Source: Campylobacteraceae bacterium (GTDB taxonomy: Bacteria; Campylobacterota; Campylobacteria; Campylobacterales; Campylobacteraceae). From it: DNA of 13,223 nucleotides. The notes under the pieces are model-generated. The model was not told where the DNA came from and did no database searches. It was given only the letters and a program-made list of their open reading frames with translations. Every line of letters begins with the position of its first letter. Position 1 is the stretch's first letter. Where the stretch lies: positions 1 through 13,223 of the forward strand of contig JAIRKW010000174.1 in the NCBI GenBank assembly GCA_031259875.1, in the 5' to 3' direction. Both the position numbers and the translations under genes were made by a program. Shown here in pieces: positions 4,996-13,223 of the stretch.

Positions 4996-5421
4996 ATGGC
5001 TAAGAAAGTAATCGGCGAAATTAAATTGCAAATAGCGGCAGGAAAAGCAAATCCTTCTCCTCCGGTAGGTCCTGCGTTAGGTCAGCGCGGCGTTAATATT
5101 ATGGAATTTTGCAAAGCTTTCAATGAAAGAACAAAAGATTTGGCGGGATTTAATATCCCTGTTATCATTACTGTGTATGCCGACAAAAGTTTTACTTTTG
5201 TTACAAAGCAGCCGCCGGCGACCGATTTAATCAAAAAAGCCGCAGGCATTACAAAAGGTTCTGAAAATCCTTTAAAAAACAAAGTGGCAAAAATTACGAA
5301 AGCTCAAGTTCTTGAGATTGTTGAGAGAAAGCTTGTTGACTTGAACACAAATGATAAAGAGCAGGCAGCAAAGATTATTGCCGGTTCTGCAAGAAGTATT
5401 GGTATAGAAGTAGTTGATTAA
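4996..5421 (+). CDS. rplK: 50S ribosomal protein L11
   Basis: L11 forms the base of the GTPase-associated stalk on 23S rRNA and is needed for RelA to sense stalled ribosomes. The 141-residue length is standard. PPVGPALGQRGVNI near residues 22-35 is the conserved N-terminal segment that contacts thiostrepton and the factor site. The C-terminal rRNA-binding domain includes TKQPPAT, AAGITKGS and the ending AGSARSIGIEV. The ATG follows GAGG at nine bases' spacing, 14 bases after nusG, so the three genes secE-nusG-rplK form a tight block. Unlike many bacteria, rplA is not close behind: a 152-base structured gap separates them. Confidence 0.98.
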   Translation: MAKKVIGEIKLQIAAGKANPSPPVGPALGQRGVNIMEFCKAFNERTKDLAGFNIPVIITVYADKSFTFVTKQPPATDLIKKAAGITKGSENPLKNKVAKITKAQVLEIVERKLVDLNTNDKEQAAKIIAGSARSIGIEVVD

Positions 5422-5424
5422 ATA

Positions 5425-5514
5425 ACCCCTGACCGCCGCCGCTTGTCTTGACAGGTACGGGGTGGCAGACAAATTCAAGGGCAAAACCCTTGTTAGCGCA
5501 CAGTTACTGTTCGC
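5425..5514 (+). promoter_or_regulatory. Structured leader between rplK and rplA (possible L1-type control element)
   Basis: Three consecutive hairpins can be drawn. In the first, ACCCC (5425-5429) pairs with GGGGT (5459-5463), enclosing CTTGT/ACAGG. In the second, CAAGGG (5476-5481) pairs with CCCTTG (5487-5492) around CAAAA. In the third, GCG-ACAG (5496-5503) pairs with CTGT-CGC (5507-5514) around TTA with one mismatch. The block is clearly more GC-rich than the flanks and has no T-run, so it is not a simple terminator. L1 controls its own operon through an mRNA site in E. coli. With only 14 bases before rplK here, that site may have moved to this gap. That is inference. Confidence 0.45.
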
Positions 5515-5573
5515 AAAGTCAAAAATAAAATGGTTTCCTTATATATTTGGGAACTAAAATGGGAGTAATAGAT

Positions 5574-6278
5574 ATGTCAAAAAAGATTTCAAAAAGATTT
5601 CAAGAGTTGTTGTCAAAAGTGGATACAAATAAAGAGTATGTACTTAAAGATGGCGTAAAAACCGTAAAAGAGTTAAAATCGGCAAAATTTGACGAAACTG
5701 TGGAGATAGCGTTAAAGTTAAATGTTGACCCAAGACACGCAGACCAAATGGTAAGAGGTTCTGTTGTGCTTCCTGCTGGTACGGGTAAAACCGTGAGAGT
5801 CGCCGTTATCGCCAAAGATATTAAAGCGGATGAAGCCAAAAATGCCGGTGCTGATATTGTTGGTGCTGAAGATTTGATAGAAGAGATAAGCAAAGGCGTT
5901 TTTAATTTCGATGTTCTTATAGCTACGCCTAATATGATGGGACTTGTAGGAAAAGTAGGACGTATTTTAGGACCCAAAGGTTTGATGCCAAATCCAAAAA
6001 CAGGTACTGTTACGATGGATGTCGCAAAAGCAGTTGAAAATGCTAAAGGCGGACAGGTAAACTTCCGCGTTGATAAACAGGGTAATATTCACGCAGGACT
6101 TGGTAAAGTGAGTTTCAGCGAAGAGCAGATTCTTGATAATGTTTCAACATTTGTCAAAGCTATCAATAAACACAAACCTTCCGCAGCAAAAGGAAGATAT
6201 ATAAAATCAGCGGCATTGTCGCTCACAATGAGTCCGTCTATTGCTCTTGAAACGCAAGAGTTGATGGATTTAAAATAG
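5574..6278 (+). CDS. rplA: 50S ribosomal protein L1
   Basis: L1 forms the mobile stalk that guides deacylated tRNA out of the E site, and in many bacteria it represses its own operon. The 234-residue length fits Campylobacterota L1. Conserved segments are FDETVEIALKLNVDPRHADQ, RGSVVLPAGTGKTVRVAV, DVLIATPNMMGLVGKVGRIL, GPKGLMPNPKTGTVTMD and VNFRVDKQGNIHAGLGKVSF. The start at 5574 (MSKKISKRF) is chosen because GGGAG at 5561-5565 lies eight bases upstream; in-frame starts at 5547 and 5559 would add residues absent from relatives. An L10-type leader follows the stop. Confidence 0.97.
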   Translation: MSKKISKRFQELLSKVDTNKEYVLKDGVKTVKELKSAKFDETVEIALKLNVDPRHADQMVRGSVVLPAGTGKTVRVAVIAKDIKADEAKNAGADIVGAEDLIEEISKGVFNFDVLIATPNMMGLVGKVGRILGPKGLMPNPKTGTVTMDVAKAVENAKGGQVNFRVDKQGNIHAGLGKVSFSEEQILDNVSTFVKAINKHKPSAAKGRYIKSAALSLTMSPSIALETQELMDLK

Positions 6279-6287
6279 TTAAAACAG

Positions 6288-6366
6288 TACCCGTAACGGT
6301 ATATCTTTGATTGGAGACAGCAGAGGCGAAAGCTTAATTCAAGAGTGTTTCTCTTGGCTCCGCTTG
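6288..6366 (+). promoter_or_regulatory. L10 leader (autoregulatory mRNA element of rplJL)
   Basis: The rplA-rplJ gap folds in the manner of the bacterial L10 leader. A small hairpin at 6288-6301 comes first. Then GGAG (6313-6316) pairs with CTCC (6358-6361), closing a stem that contains the conserved asymmetric AGAGGCGAAAGCTTAAT segment (6322-6338) and a terminal hairpin CAAGAG/CTCTTG (6340-6345 with 6351-6356). In known cases the L10(L12) complex binds this kink-turn element and shuts down rplJ-rplL translation. The rplJ ribosome binding site lies about 22 bases after it. Confidence 0.75.
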
Positions 6367-6392
6367 AAATCACCGGTCGGAAAGGAGAAGAA

Positions 6393-6884
6393 GTGACTAA
6401 AGAAGAGAAAGTTAAACTGATAAGCGAACTTACAGAAGAGTTCAAATCTTCCGACGCAATAATAGTTTGTAACTATAAAGGTTTAAATGTAAAAGCCATA
6501 GAAGCATTAAGAAACAAAGCAAAAGCTGCTAATGTTAAAGTACAAGTTGTTAAAAATACGCTTGCTGCTATTGCTGTTAAAAATGCCGGTATAAGCGATT
6601 TAGGCTTAAAAGATACAAACATATTCATTTGGGGACAAGACCAGCTTGGTGTCAGTAAAGTTGCAACAAACTTTAAAAAAGAGATTGATTCCGAATTTTT
6701 CGCTATCAAGACTGCTTTTATTGACGGCGCTATTGCTGATATCGCCAAGGTTGAAGCACTTGCTACAATGCCGTCGCGCGATGAACTTATCGCAATGTTA
6801 TTGCAAGTCTGGAATGCGCCGCTTACGAATTTCGTTATCGGCTTAGATGCTCTTAGAGCTAAAAAAGAAGAACAATCCGCGTAA
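6393..6884 (+). CDS. rplJ: 50S ribosomal protein L10
   Basis: L10 anchors dimers of L7/L12 to the ribosome stalk base and acts as repressor of its own operon. With the GTG start at 6393 the protein has 163 residues (family about 160-175). GGAG at 6384-6387 lies five bases upstream, and the start region VTKEEKVKLISEL aligns with relatives. An ATG at 6345 in the same frame would add 16 residues encoded by the L10 leader and is rejected. Conserved features are CNYKGLNVKAIEALRNK, VQVVKNTLAAIA, DTNIFIWGQDQLGVSKV and the C-terminal MPSRDELIAMLLQVWNAPL helix that binds L12. rplL follows after 30 bases. Confidence 0.95.
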   Translation: MTKEEKVKLISELTEEFKSSDAIIVCNYKGLNVKAIEALRNKAKAANVKVQVVKNTLAAIAVKNAGISDLGLKDTNIFIWGQDQLGVSKVATNFKKEIDSEFFAIKTAFIDGAIADIAKVEALATMPSRDELIAMLLQVWNAPLTNFVIGLDALRAKKEEQSA

Positions 6885-6914
6885 AAAATTGGGTTTTATA
6901 TTAAGGAGAATTAA

Positions 6915-7289
6915 ATGGCAATTACTAAAGAAGATGTTTTAGAGTTTATCTCTAATTTAAGTGTTTTGGAATTAAGCGCTCTTGTAAAAGAGTTTGAGGA
7001 GAAATTCGGTGTATCGGCAGCCCCTGTAGTGGTAGCAGGTGCCGGTGCAGCAGCAGATACTGCCGCTGTGGAAGAGAAGACCGAGTTTAATGTTGTTCTT
7101 GTTGATGCAGGCGACAAAAAGATTAATGTCATTAAAGTCGTAAGAGCACTAACAGGACTTGGACTGAAAGAGGCAAAAGACGCTACGGAACAAACTCCTT
7201 CTGTTATTAAAGAGGGTATTAGCAAAACAGACGCCGAAGATGCTAAAAAACAACTTGAAGAAGCGGGCGCAAAAGTCGAGCTTAAATAG
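6915..7289 (+). CDS. rplL: 50S ribosomal protein L7/L12
   Basis: L7/L12 is the multi-copy stalk protein that recruits and stimulates translation GTPases such as EF-Tu. The 124-residue protein shows all three parts. An N-terminal dimerisation helix pair spans about 1-36 (EFISNLSVLELSALVKEFEEKF). An Ala/Gly/Val hinge spans about 38-55. A globular C-terminal domain follows, with FNVVLVDAGDKKINVIKVVR and the factor-binding TGLGLKEAKDAT helix. AAGGAG at 6903-6908 with six-base spacing is a strong ribosome binding site, fitting the need for several copies per ribosome. A hairpin after the stop probably lowers transcription into rpoB. Confidence 0.98.
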   Translation: MAITKEDVLEFISNLSVLELSALVKEFEEKFGVSAAPVVVAGAGAAADTAAVEEKTEFNVVLVDAGDKKINVIKVVRALTGLGLKEAKDATEQTPSVIKEGISKTDAEDAKKQLEEAGAKVELK

Positions 7290-7310
7290 TTTTGTTTATA
7301 AATTTTGCAC

Positions 7311-7338
7311 AAAGGGGGTTCAATCCCCCTTTATGTTT
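7311..7338 (+). terminator. Attenuator-like terminator between rplL and rpoB
   Basis: AAAGGGGG (7311-7318) pairs perfectly with CCCCCTTT (7325-7332) around TTCAAT, followed by ATGTTTT. The stem is strong but the T-run is weak, as expected for partial termination. E. coli has an attenuator at the same boundary, which gives less rpoBC than rplJL mRNA. Confidence 0.65.
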
Positions 7339-7351
7339 TAGAGTTAAATGC

Positions 7352-7372
7352 CTGCCGTATAAGGCAGCTGCC
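7352..7372 (+). promoter_or_regulatory. Alternative hairpins in the rpoB leader
   Basis: GGCAG at 7363-7367 can pair either with CTGCC upstream (7352-7356, loop GTATAA) or with the adjacent CTGCC at 7368-7372, since GGCAGCTGCC is a perfect palindrome. It lies 40 bases before the rpoB start. It may be an mRNA processing site like the RNase III site in the E. coli rplL-rpoB gap; that role is inferred from position only. Confidence 0.4.
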
Positions 7373-7411
7373 ACAATTTCTTTTCAAATTTTTACTACGA
7401 GGTAGAAACAA

Positions 7412-10400
7412 ATGCTAAACAGCCTAAAATCAGGAAATCGCCTTAGAGTCGATTTTGCAAAAGTCCCCACACAGATTGATGTGCCCAATTTGTTACAACT
7501 TCAACAAAAAAGCTATGAGCATTTTTTAAATATTAATGCAGCGGATGTTGAGAGCGGAATAGAGAAAGTTTTCAAATCCATATTTCCGATTCACGATCCG
7601 CAAAACAGATTAACATTAGAGTATATAGGCTGCGAAGTAGGCAGACCGAAATATAATGTCAGAGAATGTATGGAAAGAGGTCTTACATACTCTGTAAACT
7701 TAAAAATGAACATAAGGCTCATTCTTTGGAATAGGAATGAGGATACGGGTGAAAAACTCAGCGAAAAAGATATAAAAGAACAGTCAATTTTTATTCGTGA
7801 AATTCCATTAATGACAGAGCGCACATCGTTTATTATAAATGGCGTTGAGAGAGTTGTTGTAAATCAGCTCCATAGAAGTCCAGGCGTTATTTTTAAAGAA
7901 GAAGAGAGCGTAACAGTAGCCAACAAATTGATATACACTGCACAGATTATCCCAGACCGCGGTTCGTGGCTCTATTTTGAATATGACGCTAAAGATACGC
8001 TTTTTGTGCGTATCAACAAAAGAAGAAAAGTACCTATAACAATACTCTTTAGAGCTCTTGGGTATAGCAAACAGGATATTTTAAAACTATTTTACCCGAT
8101 ACAAAATATTAAAATAAGAAACAATAAATTTTTGATGGAGTATATTCCTGATAATTTTGTCGGACGTATTGATTTTGACCTCAAAGACGAAGAAGGCGAA
8201 CTTTTGGCGAGCACAGGCAAAAGGCTTACAAAGAAAAAAGCTGACAAACTCGCAGAAGACGGCGTAAAATGGGTAGAGTATCCGACAGAAATTTTAGTAA
8301 ACCGCTTTTTAGCTTCGCCTGTTATAAATAAAGAGAGCGGAGAGATTTTGTATGATACTTTGACGCAGCTTGAAGAGGGCAAAATGATTAAAATCATAGA
8401 AGCCGGCTGCGAAAATATAGAGATAGCCAACGACCTCGCAAGTGGTGTTGACGATGCTATTATCAACTCTTTCATAGCGGATGCCGAAACGCTTAAGCTG
8501 CTTCGTCAGACAGAAAATATTGAAGATGAGAACGACTTGGCAGCTATTAGGATTTATAAAGTTATGCGCCCGGGAGAGCCTGTAACTAAAGACGCTGCTA
8601 AACTCTTTGTAAATGATCTGTTTTTCAATCCGGAAAGATACGATTTGACAAAAGTCGGCCGTATGAAAATGAATCATAAATTAGGTCTTGAAGTACCAGA
8701 ATATGTTACTGTTATGACAAATGAAGATATCATAAAAACAGCCAAATATTTAATAAAAGTCAAAAACGGACAAGGACACATAGACGACCGCGACCACTTG
8801 GGAAATAGAAGAATAAGGTCTATCGGCGAATTGTTGGCAAATGAGATGCACACCGGACTTGCTAAAATGCAAAAAGCTATACGCGATAAATTCAGTGCGC
8901 TCGGCGGAAATGCGGATGATTTAATGCCGCACGATTTGATAAATTCAAAAATGATAACAAACTCCATTTTAGAGTTTTTTACAAGCGGACAGCTATCGCA
9001 GTTTATGGATCAGACAAATCCATTAAGCGAGATTACGCACAAAAGGCGTTTATCTGCGCTTGGCGAAGGCGGGCTTGTAAAAGAGAGAGCGGGATTTGAA
9101 GTTCGTGACGTTCACCCCACACATTACGGAAGAATTTGTCCGGTAGAAACGCCTGAAGGTCAAAATATCGGTCTTATCAATACGCTCGCAACTTATGCCA
9201 AAGTGAATGACCTTGGATTTGTTGAAGCTCCATATAGAAAAGTTGAAAATTGTAAAGTTACGAATGAGGTTGTTTATATCACAGCAACACAAGAAGAAGG
9301 ACTTGTTATCGCGCCTGCCAGTACAAATCTCGATGAAAAAGGCGTGATAGTAGAGGATTTGATAGAAGCTAGAGTTAACGGTGAGATTGTGTTGATAGAG
9401 AAAGAAAAAGTAACTCATATAGACCTCTCTTCCGCAATGGTTTCTGGTGTTGCGGCGTCTTTAATACCATTTTTGGAACATGACGATGCAAACCGTGCGC
9501 TTATGGGATCAAACATGCAGCGTCAAGCTGTGCCGCTTTTAAAAACTGCCGCTCCGATTGTAGGAACAGGCGTTGAAAAAATCGTCGCTCGTGACTCATG
9601 GGAGGCTATCAAAGCTAAAAGGTCAGGCATTGTTGAGAAAGTAGACAACAAAAGCATCTATATTTTGGGTGAAGATGAAAACGGTGCATATATAGATCAT
9701 TATGCATTAGAGAAAAATCTAAGAACAAACCAAAACTCTACTTTTACGCAAAATCCTATTGTAAAAGAGGGCGAAAGAGTAGAAGCCAATCAAATTATAG
9801 CAGATGGTCCGAGTATGGACAGAGGCGAACTTGCTATCGGTAAAAATGTTATGGTTGCGTTTATGCCGTGGAATGGATACAATTTTGAGGATGCTATCAT
9901 TATTAATGAGCGTTTGATAAAAGAGGATACTTTCACAAGCGTACATATATATGAAAAAGAGATAGAAGCCAGAGAGCTTAAAGACGGTGTTGAAGAGATA
10001 ACAAAAGATATTCCCAATGTCAAAGAAGAAGATTTGGCACATCTTGACGAGAGCGGTATTGTAAGAATAGGCACTACCGTGAAGCCGGGTATGATACTTG
10101 TAGGTAAAGTTTCTCCTAAAGGTGAAGTAAAGCCAACTCCCGAAGAGAGACTGCTCAGAGCGATTTTCGGTGAAAAAGCAGGACACGTAGTTAATAAATC
10201 ACTCTATGCAACCCCGTCAACCGAAGGCGTTGTAACGGATGTAAAAATCTTTACAAAAAAAGGTTATGACAAAGATCCAAGAGCATTAAAAGCTTACGAA
10301 AAAGAAAAAGAGGTTTTGGACAGAGAGCATCATGATAAACTGTTGATGCTTGACAGAGAAGAGATGTTGCGTATCAATTCCCTGCTTTCACGTGAAAAGC

Positions 10401-11548
10401 TTGCAAAAGAGCAGGAGATAAACAAAAAAGTTTACAAAAAAGGAAGCTCTATCTCAAAAGATGATTTGGCGAGCGTAAACCGTTTCGCGCTCAATGTATT
10501 GGTGAAAGCTTTCGACAGTAAAGTTCAGGCTAAATATGAGCAGCTTAAAAACTATTTCCAAAATGAGAAGAAAAAGCTCAAAGAGGATCATGACAATAAG
10601 CTGAATATCGTAGAAAAAGATGATATTTTACCAAATGGCGTTATTAAACTTGTCAAAGTCTACATAGCTGCCAAAAGAAAACTTAAAGTCGGCGACAAAA
10701 TGTCCGGACGACACGGAAATAAAGGTATTGTCTCAAACATTGTTCCCGAAGTTGATATGCCGTATCTTAAAAACGGCGAAATTGTAGATATTATCCTAAA
10801 TCCTTTGGGTGTTCCTTCGCGTATGAATATAGGACAAATTCTTGAGGTGCATTTAGGACTTGCAGGACGAAGGCTTGGCGATCAGATAGGGCAGATTTTG
10901 GAGAGTAAGACCGGTGAATGGATAGCCAATCTGCGCAAAAAAATAGTTGAAATTGCGGACACTGCTAAGCTTATGAACGGTAAAAAAATCATTAATGGAC
11001 TTGATGATGAGAAGTTGTTGGAATACGCAAGAGATTGGAGCAAGGGCGTTAAATTTGCTACTCCGGTATTTGAGGGCGTAAATCAGGAAGAGTTTGATAA
11101 GCTGTTTGAGATGGCGAAGATTGACAGTGACGGCAAAACAGAACTTTATGACGGCAAAACAGGCAAAAGAATGCAAGAAAGAGTTAATGTCGGCTATATG
11201 TATATGCTAAAACTTCACCACCTTGTTGACGAGAAGGTTCATGCAAGAAGTACAGGACCTTACTCTCTTGTAACGCAACAGCCTGTCGGCGGAAAAGCAC
11301 TTTTCGGCGGACAAAGATTCGGAGAAATGGAAGTTTGGGCACTTGAAGCTTATGGTGCTGCAAATACTCTGCGTGAAATGCTTACCGTCAAATCCGATGA
11401 TGTTGAAGGACGTGTATTGGCATATAAAGCTTTGACAAGAGGCGAAAATATACCGAACACCGGTGTGCCGGAAACATTTTTTGTTTTGACAAACGAGTTA
11501 AAATCTTTGGCTTTAGATGTTGAGATTTACGATGAGGTGGACGAATAA
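7412..11548 (+). CDS. rpoB: DNA-directed RNA polymerase subunit beta
   Basis: The beta subunit forms one side of the RNA polymerase active-site cleft. At 1378 residues it has the length seen in Campylobacter. Landmarks include the rifampicin-pocket segment GQLSQFMDQTNPLSEITHKR (about residues 526-545, with Asp533) and the following RLSALG. VHPTHYGRICPVETPEGQNIG, NMQRQAVPLL, WNGYNFEDAI and the active-site KMSGRHGNKG (1096-1105) also appear. C-terminal landmarks are QPVGGKALFGGQRFGEMEVWALEAYGA and the end LALDVEIYDE. The pocket residues equivalent to E. coli Asp516, His526 and Ser531 are all wild type, so susceptibility to rifampicin is expected. GAGG at 7399-7402 precedes the ATG. The gene is not fused to rpoC: the stop TAA shares its last base with the rpoC ATG. 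Confidence 0.99.
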   Translation: MLNSLKSGNRLRVDFAKVPTQIDVPNLLQLQQKSYEHFLNINAADVESGIEKVFKSIFPIHDPQNRLTLEYIGCEVGRPKYNVRECMERGLTYSVNLKMNIRLILWNRNEDTGEKLSEKDIKEQSIFIREIPLMTERTSFIINGVERVVVNQLHRSPGVIFKEEESVTVANKLIYTAQIIPDRGSWLYFEYDAKDTLFVRINKRRKVPITILFRALGYSKQDILKLFYPIQNIKIRNNKFLMEYIPDNFVGRIDFDLKDEEGELLASTGKRLTKKKADKLAEDGVKWVEYPTEILVNRFLASPVINKESGEILYDTLTQLEEGKMIKIIEAGCENIEIANDLASGVDDAIINSFIADAETLKLLRQTENIEDENDLAAIRIYKVMRPGEPVTKDAAKLFVNDLFFNPERYDLTKVGRMKMNHKLGLEVPEYVTVMTNEDIIKTAKYLIKVKNGQGHIDDRDHLGNRRIRSIGELLANEMHTGLAKMQKAIRDKFSALGGNADDLMPHDLINSKMITNSILEFFTSGQLSQFMDQTNPLSEITHKRRLSALGEGGLVKERAGFEVRDVHPTHYGRICPVETPEGQNIGLINTLATYAKVNDLGFVEAPYRKVENCKVTNEVVYITATQEEGLVIAPASTNLDEKGVIVEDLIEARVNGEIVLIEKEKVTHIDLSSAMVSGVAASLIPFLEHDDANRALMGSNMQRQAVPLLKTAAPIVGTGVEKIVARDSWEAIKAKRSGIVEKVDNKSIYILGEDENGAYIDHYALEKNLRTNQNSTFTQNPIVKEGERVEANQIIADGPSMDRGELAIGKNVMVAFMPWNGYNFEDAIIINERLIKEDTFTSVHIYEKEIEARELKDGVEEITKDIPNVKEEDLAHLDESGIVRIGTTVKPGMILVGKVSPKGEVKPTPEERLLRAIFGEKAGHVVNKSLYATPSTEGVVTDVKIFTKKGYDKDPRALKAYEKEKEVLDREHHDKLLMLDREEMLRINSLLSREKLAKEQEINKKVYKKGSSISKDDLASVNRFALNVLVKAFDSKVQAKYEQLKNYFQNEKKKLKEDHDNKLNIVEKDDILPNGVIKLVKVYIAAKRKLKVGDKMSGRHGNKGIVSNIVPEVDMPYLKNGEIVDIILNPLGVPSRMNIGQILEVHLGLAGRRLGDQIGQILESKTGEWIANLRKKIVEIADTAKLMNGKKIINGLDDEKLLEYARDWSKGVKFATPVFEGVNQEEFDKLFEMAKIDSDGKTELYDGKTGKRMQERVNVGYMYMLKLHHLVDEKVHARSTGPYSLVTQQPVGGKALFGGQRFGEMEVWALEAYGAANTLREMLTVKSDDVEGRVLAYKALTRGENIPNTGVPETFFVLTNELKSLALDVEIYDEVDE

Positions 11549-13223
11549 TGAAAAAATTTGAGTTAATAAATATCAATGAAGAGAATAGACCGCGCGATTT
11601 TAAAGCGTTTCAATTGCGCTTGGCAAGTCCGGAAAAGATAAAATCGTGGAGTTACGGTGAAGTTAAAAAACCTGAAACTATAAATTACCGCACGTTGAAA
11701 CCAGAACGTGACGGTCTTTTTTGTGCGAAAATTTTCGGACCCGTCAGAGATTACGAATGTCTTTGCGGTAAATATAAAAAAATGCGCTACAAAGGCATTA
11801 AATGCGAAAAGTGCGGCGTTGAGGTAACAAGTACAAAAGTTAGACGTTCACGTATGGGGCATATAGAACTTGTAACTCCGGTTGCTCACATTTGGTATGT
11901 AAACTCTTTGCCAAGCCGTATCGGTACGCTTCTTGGTATTAAGATGAAAGATTTGGAGCGCGTATTATATTATGAGGCATATATTGTTGAGGAAGCCGGA
12001 GAAGCATATTACGACAATGAAAATACAAAAAAAGTTGCCAAGTATGATGTTTTAAATGAAGAGCAGCACCAATCCCTCATACAGCGTTTTGAAAATACCG
12101 GTTTTAAAGCTTCCATGGGTGGTGATGTTATTCAAAAAATGCTCTCCGACCTTGACCTTGTAAGCATATTGGAAGAGTTAAAAGCAGAGATAAACACTAC
12201 AAATTCTGAAGCTAAAAAGAAGACAATAGTAAAACGTCTCAAAGTTGTAGAGTCTTTTCTAAATAGCGGCAATCGCCCCGAGTGGATGATGATAACGATT
12301 CTGCCGGTACTTCCGCCTGATTTACGTCCGCTTGTTGCGCTTGATGGCGGCAAATTTGCAGTTTCGGATGTAAACGACCTGTACAGACGCGTTATAAATA
12401 GAAATTCGCGTTTAAAAAGGCTGTTGGAACTTGATGCGCCGGATATTATTATAAGAAATGAAAAACGTATGCTTCAAGAGTCTGTGGATGCATTATTTGA
12501 CAACGGAAGACGTGCAAATGCCGTTAAAGGTTCAAATAAAAGACCATTAAAATCGCTATCCGAAATCATTAAAGGCAAGCAAGGACGTTTCCGTCAAAAT
12601 CTTCTTGGAAAAAGAGTGGATTTTTCAGGACGTTCCGTCATTGTTGTCGGACCAAAACTCAGAATGGATCAATGCGGACTTCCTAAACCTATGGCATTGG
12701 AGTTATTTAAGCCTCATCTGTTGGCGCGCCTTGAAGAGAAAGGTTATGCCACTACGGTAAAACAAGCCAAAAAGATGATAGAGGCCAAAACAAACGAAGT
12801 TTGGGAGTGCTTATCGGAAGTTGTTAAAGACCATCCTGTTATGCTAAACCGTGCGCCTACATTGCACAAATTGTCAATTCAAGCATTTCATCCTATCCTT
12901 GTCGAAGGTAAAGCAATACAGCTTCACCCATTGGTTTGCGCCGCTTTTAACGCGGACTTTGACGGTGACCAAATGGCTGTACACGTTCCGCTCTCACAGG
13001 AAGCTATCGCGGAATGTAAAGTTTTAATGTTGAGTTCTATGAATATTTTGCTTCCGGCTTCAGGCAAAGCTGTAACTGTTCCGTCTCAAGATATGATTTT
13101 AGGGCTTTATTATCTATCGCTTGAAAAACCAAATGCCAAAGGTTCAAATAAAATCTTTGCAAATATTGATGAAGTTATGATAGCTATAGAGTCGGGCTAT
13201 CTTGATATACATGCAAAAATTAA
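11548..13223 (+). CDS. rpoC: DNA-directed RNA polymerase subunit beta' (N-terminal part, runs off right edge)
   Basis: The beta-prime subunit carries the catalytic magnesium site. The visible 558 residues begin MKKFELININEENRPRDFKA. The zinc-binding segment has Cys71, Cys73, Cys86 and Cys89 (CLCG...KCEKCG). The clamp and lid regions follow (HIELVTPVAHIWYVNSLPSR; PVLPPDLRPLV). RQNLLGKRVDFSGRSVIVVGP leads to the catalytic NADFDGDQ at residues 468-475, with Asp470, Asp472 and Asp474. The start overlaps the rpoB stop by one base, with GAGG at 11534-11537 inside rpoB as ribosome binding site, so translation is coupled. The frame is open to the window end, and about 60% of a usual beta-prime subunit is missing. 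Confidence 0.99.
   Translation, partial: MKKFELININEENRPRDFKAFQLRLASPEKIKSWSYGEVKKPETINYRTLKPERDGLFCAKIFGPVRDYECLCGKYKKMRYKGIKCEKCGVEVTSTKVRRSRMGHIELVTPVAHIWYVNSLPSRIGTLLGIKMKDLERVLYYEAYIVEEAGEAYYDNENTKKVAKYDVLNEEQHQSLIQRFENTGFKASMGGDVIQKMLSDLDLVSILEELKAEINTTNSEAKKKTIVKRLKVVESFLNSGNRPEWMMITILPVLPPDLRPLVALDGGKFAVSDVNDLYRRVINRNSRLKRLLELDAPDIIIRNEKRMLQESVDALFDNGRRANAVKGSNKRPLKSLSEIIKGKQGRFRQNLLGKRVDFSGRSVIVVGPKLRMDQCGLPKPMALELFKPHLLARLEEKGYATTVKQAKKMIEAKTNEVWECLSEVVKDHPVMLNRAPTLHKLSIQAFHPILVEGKAIQLHPLVCAAFNADFDGDQMAVHVPLSQEAIAECKVLMLSSMNILLPASGKAVTVPSQDMILGLYYLSLEKPNAKGSNKIFANIDEVMIAIESGYLDIHAKI

Noticed and set aside
6345..6392. ATG start for rplJ upstream of the GTG
   Set aside because: The extra 16 codons lie in the L10 leader. 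The GTG at 6393 has a good GGAG and yields the family N-terminus.
7591..11176. Several minus-strand ORFs of about 77-155 codons inside rpoB
   Set aside because: All are antisense shadows of rpoB with no ribosome binding sites or family features.

Overview
The window looks like chromosomal DNA from a low-GC member of the Campylobacterota (Epsilonproteobacteria). The evidence is the gene order tRNA-Thr/Tyr/Gly/Thr, tuf, rpmG, tRNA-Trp, secE, nusG, rplK, rplA, rplJ, rplL, rpoB, rpoC, together with Campylobacter-like L1, L10 and RpoB sequences. rpoB and rpoC are separate genes overlapping by one base, so this is not a Helicobacter-type fused rpoBC. A free-living Sulfurimonas-like or related lineage is plausible, but genus is inference.

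Layout. Bases 1-81 hold the 5' end of an unrecognised minus-strand gene. Bases 82-678 are an AT-rich stretch with no convincing conventional gene. It contains a strong hairpin, related inverted repeats and a possible 27-residue ORF with a very good ribosome binding site. Bases 679-1715 (minus strand) carry a YaaA-family (DUF328) gene followed by a small, lysine-rich, single-membrane-segment protein. From 1947 onward everything runs on the plus strand. A near-consensus promoter drives tRNA-Thr(TGT), tRNA-Tyr(GTA) and tRNA-Gly(TCC), and after a 255-base gap come tRNA-Thr(GGT) and tuf. A clear intrinsic terminator separates tuf from rpmG, and a second lies between rpmG and tRNA-Trp. Then come secE-nusG-rplK, a 152-base structured gap, rplA, an L10-type leader, rplJ-rplL, a hairpin-rich gap, and rpoB-rpoC. 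rpoC runs off the right edge after 558 codons.

The genes form the core of gene expression: elongation factor Tu, the L11/L1 and L10/L12 stalks of the large subunit, the SecE translocase subunit, the elongation factor NusG and both large RNA polymerase subunits. Hairpins at the boundaries tuf|rpmG, rpmG|trnW, rplK|rplA, rplA|rplJ and rplL|rpoB suggest that the operon is divided into segments with separately tuned output. I did not find a new defence, mobile or biosynthetic system. The points most worth a second look are the rplK-rplA structured leader, the repeat-rich 82-678 region with its hairpin-framed small ORF, an 18-base repeat shared between the left edge and the tuf leader, and unusual substitutions in otherwise strongly conserved EF-Tu motifs.
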